Shown piece after piece: positions 1 to 9,008 of a DNA stretch of 21,008 bases (position 1 is the stretch's first letter; each line of letters begins with the position of its first letter). The notes below the pieces were generated by a model. It saw only the letters and a list, made by a program, of their open reading frames with translations. It did no database searches and was not told the origin of the DNA. Source of the DNA: Cristatella mucedo (lineage: Eukaryota; Bryozoa; Phylactolaemata; Cristatellidae); the NCBI GenBank assembly GCA_009760855.2, contig CM019737.2, positions 1 to 21,008 on the forward strand, written 5' to 3'. The position numbers were made by a program, and so were the translations under genes.

Positions 1-1
1 A

Positions 2-62
2 AAGAGAATAGTTAATTGATAACATAGGCTTGTCAAGCCTAAATAGCCTTAGGCTTCTCTTG
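2..62 (+). tRNA. trnD: tRNA-Asp (GTC)
   Basis: Cloverleaf with a perfect 7-bp acceptor (AAGAGAA 2-8 with TTCTCTT 55-61), D stem GTTA/TAAC (11-14, 20-23), and a perfect anticodon stem TAGGC/GCCTA around loop TTGTCAA, anticodon GTC at 32-34. The T arm is short (GCC/GGC). It abuts rrnS directly and, if the molecule is circular, follows trnL2 (ends 21004) by a few bases. Confidence 0.93.
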
Positions 63-871
63 AGAGGAAGTTTGGCTCTGGCTTCAATCAAGCTTGTTCC
101 CACAATACACATGAGAGTAGTTGCCCTGACTAGAAGAAGAACCCTGAAGGGGGATCAATAGATCATGACCTCCCTCCTTTCAGTGTAAGATATTAGGCTA
201 TTTACGTCAGTAAGACCTAGTGATGGGAAGTTAGTGCTGACCAAGTCCGTGCCAGCAGTAGCGGTTAAACGAGTAAGCTCGAAGCTTGATCATCGGTATA
301 AAAGATGGTTATGTGTTACCATGGGAGATAAAAGAGGGCACTACAGTAAAATGGAAACCCTTTTCCCCCACTCTCCCTGCTTGCAGAACCCATGAAACTT
401 TTAAGAGAAACTGGGATTAGAGACCCCATTATCTAAAAGCTTAAACAATTCTCTACCTGGGTATTACGAACCTTGTTTAAAACCCAAAGAGCCTGGCGGC
501 CTTCAACAGTACTAGGGGAACCTGTTAGGTAATCGATACTCCACGTTGATCTTTACCTTCTCTTGAAAGTATCAGCCTGTATACCTCCGTCATCACTCAC
601 CTTTAAGAGTTCAATAGTGAGTAGAAAGTAGAGTCACTACTTCATGGCAGGTCAAGGTGCAGCTTATGAGAAGGATCTCAATGGGTTACATTTCGATAGA
701 AGATAATGGATTGATCCTGGAAACAGAGTCATGAAAGTGGACTTAGTAGTAAGGGGTTCTTTAACATAAACCCCTGAAAGACTCCCTAGGAGGTGCACAA
801 ATCGCCCGTCACTCTCCTCGAAAGAGGAGATAAGTCGTAACAAAGTAGGTGTACCGGAAGGTGTACCTGAG
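63..871 (+). rRNA. rrnS: 12S (small subunit) ribosomal RNA
   Basis: Small-subunit RNA of the mitochondrial ribosome. Recognised from universally conserved core segments in order: the 530-loop region GTGCCAGCAGTAGCGG near 249-266, the central AAACTGGGATTAGAGA near 408-425, and the 3' decoding-site segment AAGTCGTAACAAAGTAGGTG at 832-851 followed by the terminal helix (ACCGGAAGGT). The length of about 809 nt is usual for invertebrate 12S. Ends are set by the flanking trnD and trnE, so they may be off by a few bases. Short open frames inside it on either strand are not genes. It lies at the start of the standard rrnS-trnV-rrnL block, here with trnE, trnW and trnR added beside trnV. Confidence 0.95.
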
Positions 872-934
872 CTTGCTATGGTGTAATAAGCACAGTGTCT
901 TTTCATGACACAAGTGTAGAGACTACTAGCAGTA
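872..934 (+). tRNA. trnE: tRNA-Glu (TTC)
   Basis: Anticodon stem GTGTC/GACAC (895-899, 907-911) around loop TTTTCAT, anticodon TTC at 902-904. D stem GTGT/GCAC (881-884, 890-893), a single linker base, 4-nt variable loop, T stem GTA/TAC. The acceptor 872-878/927-933 pairs at six of seven positions, with a C.T mismatch at the terminal pair. The opposite strand of this arm reads loop ATGAAAA with anticodon GAA (Phe), but arm spacing is canonical only on this strand (four linker bases before the anticodon stem on the other). Confidence 0.82.
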
Positions 935-940
935 GAGTAA

Positions 941-1003
941 AGTGAGTTAGGTTAATAAAACCTTTAGCCTTCAAAGCTGAGATTGGGCTCCCTCCACTCA
1001 TTA
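941..1003 (+). tRNA. trnW: tRNA-Trp (TCA)
   Basis: Acceptor AGTGAGT/ACTCATT (941-947, 996-1002, one G.U), D stem GGTT/AACC, anticodon stem TTAGC/GCTGA with loop CTTCAAA, anticodon TCA at 971-973. TCA reads both TGA and TGG, as the TGA=Trp codons throughout the protein genes require. T stem of about 3 bp. Confidence 0.92.
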
Positions 1004-1060
1004 CAGCAAATCATTAGAAGCTCTTACAAAGCTTTGAAGACTTACCTAAGTCTTTGCTGA
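1004..1060 (+). tRNA. trnV: tRNA-Val (TAC), lacking a D arm
   Basis: Perfect acceptor CAGCAAA/TTTGCTG (1004-1010, 1053-1059), anticodon stem AAGCT/AGCTT with loop CTTACAA, anticodon TAC at 1025-1027, and a perfect T arm GACTT-ACCT-AAGTC (1039-1052). Only seven bases lie between acceptor and anticodon stem, so the D arm is replaced by a short linker. The antisense would read GTA (Tyr) but has the wrong arm spacing. trnV between the two rRNAs is the ancestral metazoan position. Confidence 0.9.
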
Positions 1061-1123
1061 AGGTGTATAGCAATAGATTGCATCTGATTTCGACTCAGAA
1101 GAAGCTTCCCCAAGCTATACCTT
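1061..1123 (+). tRNA. trnR: tRNA-Arg (TCG)
   Basis: Acceptor AGGTGTA/TATACCT (1061-1067, 1116-1122, one G.U), D stem GCAA/TTGC, anticodon stem TCTGA/TCAGA with loop TTTCGAC, anticodon TCG at 1090-1092, T stem GCTT/AAGC. It directly follows trnV and precedes rrnL. In the presumed ancestral order trnR lies between trnA and trnN, so it has moved here. Confidence 0.92.
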
Positions 1124-2430
1124 CTATGAATAACTTGCTCAATACATACTGATGAGATCAAAGAATCATCTTTCATAAGGAGTATAGGAGATAAAAACTT
1201 AATAAGGAGCAATAGTGAAGAAGTACCGTAAGGGAATGTTCTTAATAAACCCAAGAAGAGATGAACTCTCGTCCCTTGTGTATCATGGCTTAGCAACCTC
1301 CTCCTTTAGATTAATCTTCCCGAAGCCTAGTGAGCTACTCACCCCTGGTTCAGAACTTATTAGTCCTTGTGGCAAAAAGGTTAAGAAAGGCTTTAGTAGA
1401 GACAATATATCTGTCGCACTAGGTAATAGCTGGTTTCTAGAGAAATATATCAAAGTATAAGAGGGTGAACCACCCTACTTCCTGCTCAGGGGATAACCTC
1501 TGAACAGAACTCATTCTGTTGAGATTAACCTTAACCCTAATCTAGGCTTAAAATCAGCCTTGATAGTAAAACAAGTTACATTGTAAGGCTCAATAGAGGA
1601 ATAATCATAAGTAAACAACTCTAGAGTATCTAGAAATTCTGACTAACACTCATCAGAAGATACTATGCTAAGACGAGTATAAGGGAGTACCCATGTCATG
1701 ATGACTCTCTTAAAGAACTATGGGTAAGGAACTCGGCAAAGAGAAGCTCCGACTGTTTATCAAAAACATAGCCCTCTGGAATTATGGAGGGTATTGCCTG
1801 CCCAGTGGCGAGTCTTAACGGCTGCAGTATTTTGACTGTACAAAGGTAGCGTAATCACTTGTCCCCTCATTAGGGACTAGAATCAATGGCTAAACGAGAG
1901 CTTAGCTGTCTCACCCATACTCCTAAAAACTTACCTTCAAGTGAAAAGGCTTGAATCCCCTAAGAGGACAAGAAGACCCTATGGAGCTTTAGAAGTGAAG
2001 CTCTGAAGCACTACTATTCATAAAAAGAGTGTAGAGCTTAGAACTTTGGTTGGGGCAACCGAGGTACATCAGAACTACCTCTAGAAGAGCTGCTGATAAG
2101 CACCTACTAAGGAACAAAGATCCTTTTATAAAGATCAGGAGAATAAGCTACCCTAGGGATAACAGGGTTATTCTCCCCAAGAGCTCCCATCGAAGGGAGA
2201 GTTTGCCACCTCGATGTTGGACTAGGACATCCAGTAGGTGTAGCAGCTTACAATGGTGAGCCTGTTCGGCTCTTAAAGTCCTACATGATCTGAGTTCAGA
2301 CCGACGTAAGTCAGGTTAGTTTCTATCCTTTACTAAATAAGACTTCCCCTTAGTACGAAAGGACCAGAGGGAAGGGGCTAAGAAGCCTTGAGTTAGAACT
2401 CTTATAATAAACTATAAATAACAAATGTCA
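1124..2430 (+). rRNA. rrnL: 16S (large subunit) ribosomal RNA
   Basis: Large-subunit RNA of the mitochondrial ribosome. Conserved segments in order: GACAAGAAGACCCTATGGAG at 1967-1986, the peptidyl-transferase segment with ACCCTAGGGATAACAGGG near 2151-2168 continuing through CCTCGATGTTGGAC (2209-2222), TGATCTGAGTTCAGACCGAC near 2286-2305, and the sarcin/ricin loop TTAGTACGAAAGGACCAGAG near 2351-2370. The 5' end is placed after trnR and the 3' end at the boundary of repeat copy A; both are approximate. The length of about 1.3 kb is usual for invertebrates. It converges on nad5 across repeat A. Confidence 0.94.
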
Positions 2431-4225
2431 ACCACTGCCTAGCTCCTGGCTAGTAGAATTCTAAGTTCTTAGATATTATAAAGGGGTCCTTTACCGTACA
2501 GCTAGGGCAACCTAGCTATCATGTATGTCCCCTTTAGGGATTCTTTACTCCCTCATAGAGGGCTCTTAGGGAAGTGAAGACTCTCTCCCTAGAGGAGAAG
2601 GTCAGTCTCCTAGAGAGCTCTTCGAGGAGAGTAGTGGGGCCCCTCCCCTTAGGGACCCTTTGGGGTAAGTAAACCCTCTCCAGGAGGGCTCTAGTGAGGT
2701 TAACCCTTTGCCCCCTAGGGGCCCCTAACCCTCCCTCAAGGAGGGACTTAACTCAAGGAGAGTCCTTTCCATCTTTTAGCTGCGAGCCTAAGCCCACTGG
2801 GGCTAGGACTTTATCACACTCTTATTGCCTTTAAAAAGGGACGTTCCTACAGATTTCAAGCGCCTGAGTAAGGCTCCGCCTCCCTTTGGAATCCCTCCTC
2901 CTTAGGGAAGTTAGTCCCAGGAGGGGGGTAGTTGAACCCTTAGGGTATACTTAGTATAGCTTAAGGGAGATAAGAGTACATCCAATAAGTACTTTAGACT
3001 AAGGAGGTACTATGGACTCATTTAGGAACTAATATAGTAAACTAAAGGGTTAAGAGTGGGGAGGGTATTGGGGCTTAACTCACTCCGTTACACTCTGTTC
3101 CCCGCTCTCTTGAGAGAGTAGTGATCGGCCTCCGATAACCTATCTCAGATCATACCCCCTTTAGAGTACTAACTCTCTCCCTCGTCAAGGATGAACATAG
3201 AGGGTATGCCCTCTTGAGGCTGTTAGGAGTGGAGCCTCATCGAGGATCATACCTCTCTATGGTTCCCCTCTCCTTAGTTCCAACATCTGTAGACTGTATT
3301 AGATGTGGTATGTATACAGTCATTTGCAGAAGGCAGAGGTATAACCTTGGGAGTTCGGATCGTCTTTAGTGCTCAAGTATTCTGAGCTTATCCCTCTCGG
3401 ACTATCTTAGCCAAAGAGGGAAGAACAAAGACAGTTGAGTAGTCTGCCTTATCAGAGGTAGTAACCTCATCGTGCTCTAATTAACACACTACACCCGCAG
3501 CGTCGTACAGACCTGTAATGCCCTCCCGGTGTCGACTGCACAGGAGCGTAGGGGGGGAGGTCAGGGCTTACAGCAAGGTGGTGGCTCAAGGGGCTCCTAA
3601 GGAGATAAGTTCCATTAGCTGATCAGTGGAGGTGGAACTCTTACCTCCATGAAGAGGGAAGAACTAGGCACCCTGATCCTACGTAGTTATTACTTTCCTA
3701 CTAGGGTGTCAGTAGTAAACTGGAGGTATTCGACCCCGGTGTCGACTGCACAGGAGCGGAGGGAGGAGAATATCCTTTAGTTTAGCTGCTGGCTCCTTAG
3801 TAGTACATTCAGGGGTTAGGGGAGGGGTAGACTAGGGCTATCCCGATAGTACCCCGTAGAGGAAGGTCTAGGGAGGGGAACTCTCGTCCCCGGACTCCAC
3901 TCCAGATGGAGGAAGGGGATCATGGGTTCCCATACCCCTCCCAGTTCCATAGATCTCTTCCTCTGGTCTTAATAATATTAATTAAGAGTAGAAGATCTTT
4001 GAAGAGCTAGAGCTGGAACCTGTTGAGGCTTATCCTCAATAACTCTCCTGAGACCCACTAAGGGTATTTGCTTAATACGAGTTTTTACTCTTACGGCCAC
4101 AGGGGGATGGGAGGGGCTTCTAGCCCTCCCCTAAGCCCCCTCTTAGAGAGGTCTTAGTTGAGTAGGGACTTGGTCCCCTTATTCCCCTCTAGGGGGAAGG
4201 TTAGTCTCCACTAACTTCTTAGCTG
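2431..4225 (+). repeat. Long repeat module, copy A (inverted partner of copy B)
   Basis: A 1795-bp non-coding module between the convergent genes rrnL (+) and nad5 (-). Its reverse complement is found at 10772-12566: position sums (14997) match at both ends and at internal landmarks, so there are no net indels, and every stretch I compared was identical. It has no gene-like open frame and no tRNA I could fold. It is rich in short GC hairpins such as CCCCTAGAGGGG, GGGAC-TTG-GTCCC and CCCTCC/GGAGGG. The last 7 bases (4219-4225) are the 3' end of nad5. Positions 3052-3289 are a core that also occurs as copy D. Role unknown; a control region, origin or termination zone is likely (inference). Confidence 0.95.
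3525..3758 (+). repeat. 24-bp direct repeat inside the module
   Basis: The same 24 bases (CCCGGTGTCGACTGCA followed by CAGGAGCG) occur at 3525-3548 and 3735-3758, 210 bp apart, each followed by a G-rich run. The pair is preserved in copies B (11239-11262 and 11449-11472, inverted) and C. It could be a protein-binding or processing motif; function unknown. Confidence 0.85.
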
Positions 4226-6015
4226 GCACTTACTATCAAGATTTGATCTACCTTAGCATTTTCAGTGCTATGCTCTATAGTTAAGCTATGATAGTACACT
4301 ATAAGAAGGATCAAGATAACAGAAATACCCCTTAGGAAGAGTATAACCCTAATAGGGTTCCCTTGCCCTTGTTGGGCTATAGAGCTTAACCTCTTTGTCA
4401 CCCTAAGGACTCCTTGTCCTCCAATTACCTCTTGTCATCCTCCTTCCCTAGTTTGTTGAGCTGCTTTAGCTCTGAAGAGTAGAACTCCAGAGAGAGGGGT
4501 AGAAGATAAAGGGGATAGAAATCATATGTTAGAGGCACTATGGTGTACTCTTGAAGGGATAACTAAGGAGTTGATCCTAGAAGGGTCTCCTCCTTTTATT
4601 CTGATGATAAATGCCACTACTATAAGGATAATAGGAAGAATCTTAATTCTTAGTGGTAGTTCTTGCCTTATTAAGGTTGGGCTTAGCACTCAGGAGAAGA
4701 GTGCTCCCCCTCCAATAGCCCCTCTTGCTAGAACAATTATAGGGAGTAGTAGAGGTTTCTCCTCTTCATGGATTCTAGTAAAGGGCACTCCCTTGTTAGG
4801 GTTTCATAATAGGATAACAGATAAACGAGTTGAGTAAAGGGTAGTTAGACCAATCCTTAGTCATATAAGTCCTAATAAAATCCCTCTTACAAGCCTATTC
4901 GAGCTGGACTCTAGAATTAAGTCCTTTGAGTAGAAGCCCCCTAGGAATGGGAACCCACATAGGGCAAAGTTAGCTATGTTTAGGACTCTGGAGGTGAAGG
5001 GCAGTTGTCTAGATAAGTTTCCTATAGTACGAATGTCTTGATTGTTCTGCTGGAAGTGGATAATAGTCCCAGCACAAAGGAATAGCAGTGCCTTGAATAG
5101 GGCATGAGTTAGAAGGTGGAATAGGGCAAAGCTCCTTAAGTTTAACCCTAGTCTCATCATCATTAGTCCCAGTTGACTCAGAGTTGATAGGGCAATGATC
5201 TTCTTAAGATCAGTCTCTAAGCAGGCTGCAGTGCCTGCTATTACCCTAGTTATTACTCCCAAGAGCAATAGTGCCTTATTGAACCATTCATTTAGTATCA
5301 GGACTGGATGGAATCGAATTAAGAGGAATACCCCTGCGGTAACCAGAGTAGAGGAGTGAACCAAGGCTGATACTGGAGTAGGAGCTGCCATAGCAGCTGG
5401 GAGTCACCTTGAGAAGGGCATTTGAGCTCTCTTTGTTATAGCAGCAATTACGATTGCAACCCCGGTGAACTGAGAGCCAGAGGAGAGGGGTAAGGAGAGA
5501 ATATTCCACTCCCCTTCCCTCACAAGCAGAGCAATGGAGACAATAAGTAAAGCATCCCCAATACGATTGGAAAGTGCTGTGATTATACCAGCAGCTAAGG
5601 ATTTCCTATTCTGATAATAAATGACTAGAATAAAGGAGGTTACTCCTAGACCATCCCATCCTAGTAGGAGTGTAATTAAGTTTGGGATGAATACAAGGCA
5701 ATTCATGGCTACTACGAAGGATACTACAAGCAAGGTGAATCGATCTAGATTGACATCCTCTCTAAGGTAGCTCGAGGTAAACCAGAGAACAGAGCTAGAA
5801 ATCAGGAGGACAGTTATCCTTATTGAGCAGCTAGTTGTATCGAGAATAAGGGGAACCCTCACTGTCGTAGAGTTAATTACAGTAAGGACCCACTCAATTA
5901 GGAGTGTTTGATCTCTTTTTAGGATAAAGATTAGTCCATAGGCTATCATGAGAGAGGCCATTATAAGACAATACCTTGCAATCTGGGGTACAGATTTCTG
6001 AGTAAAGAGAGTCAT
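4219..6015 (-). CDS. nad5: NADH dehydrogenase subunit 5
   Basis: Proton-pumping, antiporter-like subunit of complex I in the inner mitochondrial membrane. 598 codons from ATG (6013-6015) to TAA (4219-4221), a usual length. It is open only when TGA is Trp; the in-frame TGA at 5401-5403 falls in a highly conserved stretch. Signature segments: LLGWDGLGVTSFILVIYYQN, then MAAPTPVSALVHSSTLVTAG near residues 209-228, both typical of the proton-channel half. The C-terminal part ends ..DQILMVSAS. The start abuts trnH. The final codons and stop lie inside inverted repeat A, so the gene end coincides with the repeat boundary. It converges on rrnL across that repeat. Confidence 0.96.
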
Positions 6016-6077
6016 GGGCTAAGGGATTACACCATTCCTGAGATCACAACTCAGTGTCTTCTTTAGACTACTTAACC
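6016..6077 (-). tRNA. trnH: tRNA-His (GTG)
   Basis: On the minus strand: acceptor GGTTAAG/CTTAGCC (one T.G), D stem GTCT/AGAC, anticodon stem CTGAG/CTCAG with loop TTGTGAT, anticodon GTG. It sits between nad4 and nad5, its ancestral place, touching the nad5 start codon. Confidence 0.93.
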
Positions 6078-6079
6078 TT

Positions 6080-7447
6080 TTAGAAGAATAGAGTGACTTC
6101 AGGCTTCAAAGTTATCCCTAGCAAGGGAACTAAGTGAAGTAAAGGGAGAGAGAAGTCCCTCCTCTTGAACCCCCTCCTAGGGAGTGACAATCTTGAAGGA
6201 GTCCCATGATGGGGTCTTGTATAGAGGTATAAGTTATAGACACCTGTTATGAAAGTTATGATCAGTACATAAGGTATGAATCATAACCTTATCTCGATAA
6301 GACTAGGAATAGCTACTACCTCTCTGAGTAAGTTAATAGAAGGGGGAACTGCCATATTAGTTCTTACTAGAAGAAACCAGAGCAGGGCCATCTTAGGGCT
6401 TGTTCTTAATAAACCCTTTTGAAGGAGTAAGCTTCGAGAGTGAATCTTCTCGTAATTTAGGTTAGCAAGGGCAAACAGCCCTGAAGAGGTTACTCCATGA
6501 GAGATTATTAGCCTCAAGGAGCCAAATCATCCTCAAGATCTCTGACTCATGATCCCTGAGATCACTAAAGCTATATGGGTTACCGATGAGTAGGCAATTA
6601 GAGACTTCATGTCTGTCTGTTGGGTACAGACAAGGCTAGCAAGAATTCCCCCTCATAAAGATAATCTTATAATGAAAGGGCTGGATCACTTAGTTAACCC
6701 TTCTACACATCTCCTTAGTCGTATGAGACCATAACCTCCTAGCTTGAGTAGGACTCTTGCTAGGATTATCGAGCCTCTAACGGGTGCTTCTACATGAGCT
6801 TTGGGGAGTCATAAATGAACTCCATAAAGGGGTAACTTAGCTAGGAAGGCTAAGATTCTTAAGATTCATCAGATCTTCCCTAGCAAGGTGTCACTATCCC
6901 CTATTTCCATCTTCATACTTATAGAGAGATGGAAATTACTCTGGAGTAATAGAGCTAAAGAAACTAAGAGAGGAAGGGAGGCTGTTAGGGTGTATAGTAT
7001 AAAGTAGAATCCTGCTTGTAGTCGTTCAGGCTGATAACCTCACCCTAGGATCAGCACTAGAGTAGGGACTAATGAGAATTCAAAGGCTAGATAGAATCTT
7101 AAGAGATTCCTTAAAGAGAATCTCAATAGAAGAGTCACTATAAGGACTCTGAAGGTGGCTAGGAAGAGGGTAGGGTTCTTATTTCCTCTGATGTACTTCC
7201 TACTTGCTAGAATCATTAGGAGCCCTGTTCATGAGGTGAGTCTCAGAAGAATTGAGGCAAGTGAATCCACCTTGAAGGTGGATGAAACTCAGCAAGGAGA
7301 AGTAAAAGGGGAGTAAACAGTAAGTAGTCTGACTAGGGTAATCAGACCTATTCTCAGAAAGGACAGATGTCACTTCAGCTGGGGGGATGACTTTCTAAAG
7401 AGGAGGAAGAGTATTCATACTCCTAAGAGGGAGATTCTTTTTAACAT
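6080..7447 (-). CDS. nad4: NADH dehydrogenase subunit 4
   Basis: Antiporter-like membrane subunit of complex I. 455 codons from ATG (7445-7447) to TAA (6080-6082), with TGA as Trp and AGR as Ser. The diagnostic segment [20 protein letters not shown], with its Glu and Lys, is visible in mid-protein, preceded by [25 protein letters not shown] near residue 110 is also typical. Many hydrophobic helices run throughout. The C-terminus is rather Ser/Pro-rich (..LSLPSSGFKSSDFSLP..). The start overlaps the nad4L stop by 7 bases (ATGTTAA), the classical animal nad4L/nad4 overlap, so both are probably translated from one bicistronic message. Confidence 0.96.
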
Positions 7448-7743
7448 TTTAATAAGTTTATAGAGGAGAGGTAATCTTTTCCATGGAAACGAATCACTGA
7501 GGTGAGGAGTCTTAGCCCTAGAGTAGCTTCACAAACCCTTAAGGTAATTAAGAATAACCTTACATACCTATCACATCCCGCATAGAACCTTATGAAGGTA
7601 AGGGATACAAACAACCCTAATGATACAACCTCTAGGTTAATTAGGGCAACAATGAGTTGCTTACGGTGCAAACATAAAGAGAGTAATCCCATAAAGGTGA
7701 TTAATAAAGAGCTTATCAAGGGGTAAACAAGGACTCTAGTCAT
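7441..7743 (-). CDS. nad4L: NADH dehydrogenase subunit 4L
   Basis: Small complex I membrane subunit with three predicted helices; 100 codons, the usual size. ATG at 7741-7743 is chosen because the next base upstream begins trnT; an upstream in-frame ATG (7765-7767) would run through that tRNA. Recognisable features are LISSLLITFMGLLSLCLHRKQ near the start, INLEVVSLGLFV in the second helix with the conserved Glu, and the CEATLGLSLL segment. Ends with TAA overlapping the nad4 start by 7 bases. Confidence 0.93.
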   Translation of the reverse strand: MTRVLVYPLISSLLITFMGLLSLCLHRKQLIVALINLEVVSLGLFVSLTFIRFYAGCDRYVRLFLITLRVCEATLGLRLLTSVIRFHGKDYLSSINLLKC

Positions 7744-7806
7744 GCATTTGAAGCTTTGAAGAAGCATCGGTCTTGTAAGCCGAAGAGGGATCTTCTCCCA
7801 GATGCT
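7744..7806 (+). tRNA. trnT: tRNA-Thr (TGT)
   Basis: Plus-strand cloverleaf inside a minus-strand gene block: acceptor GCATTTG/CAGATGC (7744-7750, 7799-7805, one T.G), D stem GCTT/AAGC, anticodon stem TCGGT/GCCGA (one T.G) with loop CTTGTAA, anticodon TGT; T arm around GGA..TCC. It abuts the nad4L start codon on the other strand. Confidence 0.9.
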
Positions 7807-7816
7807 AAGATCATTA

Positions 7817-7870
7817 AGTCATTAAAGACTTTCTGCCTGATTTCAAGTCAGACCCTCAAAGAGTAATGAC
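7817..7870 (-). tRNA. trnS2: tRNA-Ser2 (TGA, UCN codons)
   Basis: Minus strand: perfect acceptor GTCATTA/TAATGAC (+ positions 7864-7870 and 7818-7824), anticodon stem TCTGA/TCAGG with loop CTTGAAA, anticodon TGA. The D region is a small CTC/GAG stem, and the total length is only 54 nt. It lies just after cob, the ancestral position. Confidence 0.88.
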
Positions 7871-7871
7871 C

Positions 7872-9006
7872 ATCTAATAAAGTGAGTTCACCTCTCCTTA
7901 GCGAGAGGTTCTAGGAGGAATAGGCCGAAGTAAAGGATAGTCACTCAACGACCAATAGATTCGTAAGGGGCTTCTACAGGGCATCTCCCAATTCACATTA
8001 GGATTACAAAGGTAGTCACTAAAGCTCAGAAGAAGATTTGACTCACCAGAGAGAAGCTTCTTGAACGTACTCTAGCTTGTCTAATTACAGGCAGAAGAAG
8101 GAGGATGGCAATAGATATAACTATTGCCACAACCCCTCCTAACTTATTAGGAATGGATCGTAGGATGGCATAGAAAGGGAGGAAGTATCACTCAGGTTGA
8201 ATATGAGTAGGGGTGACTATAGGGTTAGCTGGAATGAAGTTCTCAGGATCTACTAGCAAGTTGGGATTCAGGAGGACAATACCTCCTAGTGAGGTTAGAA
8301 ATAGTAGGAACCCAAAGGTATCCTTAGAGGAGAAATAAGAATGGAAAGGAATCATATCTCTGTAAGAGGAGATTCCTAAAGGGTTATTGGAACAAGTCTG
8401 ATGAAGGAAGGCCAAATGAACTAATCTTAGTGCAGCAATGACAAAGGGAAGGAGGAAGTGAAGAGCAAAGAATCGAACTAAAGTAGCAGCCCCTACTGAG
8501 AATCCCCCTCAAAGTCATTCTACAATAGCCTTACCAATATAGGGCACTGCAGATACTATATTCGTAATGACAGCAGCAGCTCAGAAGGACATCTGTCCTC
8601 AAGGGAGAACATAGCCTAGGAAGGCTGTAATGATGGTTAGGAATAAGATAACCACTCCTACCCTTCAAGTCTCCCTGAATTTGTAAGAGCCATAATAGAT
8701 TCCTCGACCTACGTGGAGGTAAAGGCAAATGAAGAACCAAGAGGCCCCATTAGCATGAATGAAGCGGATCAGTCACCCATAGTTTACATCTCGAGTAATG
8801 TGACTCACAGAGGAGAAAGCTAGAGAGACATCAGGAGTGTAGTGCATAGCTAAGAAGATCCCTGTTACGATTTGAGTGGCTAAGCATAAGCCTAAGAGGG
8901 AACCAAAGTTCCATCAGGCTGAGATATTGATGGGGGCTGGGAGATCTACTAAAGCACCATTAACTAGCTTTAGTAGAATGTGGTTCTTACGTAAGGGTCC
9001 TGACAT
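7872..9006 (-). CDS. cob: Cytochrome b
   Basis: Haem-carrying core of complex III (quinol to cytochrome c). ATG at 9004-9006, two bases after the nad6 stop. Begins [20 protein letters not shown] followed by [19 protein letters not shown]. Haem-ligand histidines are visible in helix B (SVSHI) and its neighbour ([25 protein letters not shown]), and the second pair around [20 protein letters not shown]. The Qo-site motif PEWYF is present. There is no complete stop before trnS2: the frame runs through an in-frame TGA (Trp) and ends on a T at 7872, which I take as a T-- stop completed by polyadenylation (378 aa, normal length). Confidence 0.95.
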
Positions 9007-9008
9007 GT

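Noticed and set aside
1004-1060. Minus-strand tRNA-Tyr reading of the trnV locus
   Set aside because: The antisense loop has GTA, but arms and linkers have the wrong order and lengths; trnY is found at 20548-20613.
664-2259. Short open frames of 69-84 codons inside the rRNA region, on both strands
   Set aside because: They lie within conserved rrnS and rrnL sequence or the tRNAs between them and resemble no known protein.
2560-2592. Possible tRNA-Phe anticodon arm around AGTGAAG in copy A
   Set aside because: T-GAA is present, but the stem has a mismatched closing pair and no acceptor, D or T arm fits around it.
2431-4225. Insertion sequence or transposon in the repeat module
   Set aside because: No transposase-like frame, terminal inverted repeats or target-site duplication; the boundaries match gene ends and microhomology instead.
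4526-4837. 103-codon plus-strand open frame
   Set aside because: It is antisense to the C-terminal part of nad5, whose translation is clearly conserved.
7441-7447. Seven-base nad4L/nad4 overlap as something unusual
   Set aside because: ATGTTAA overlaps of this kind are common across animal mitochondrial genomes.
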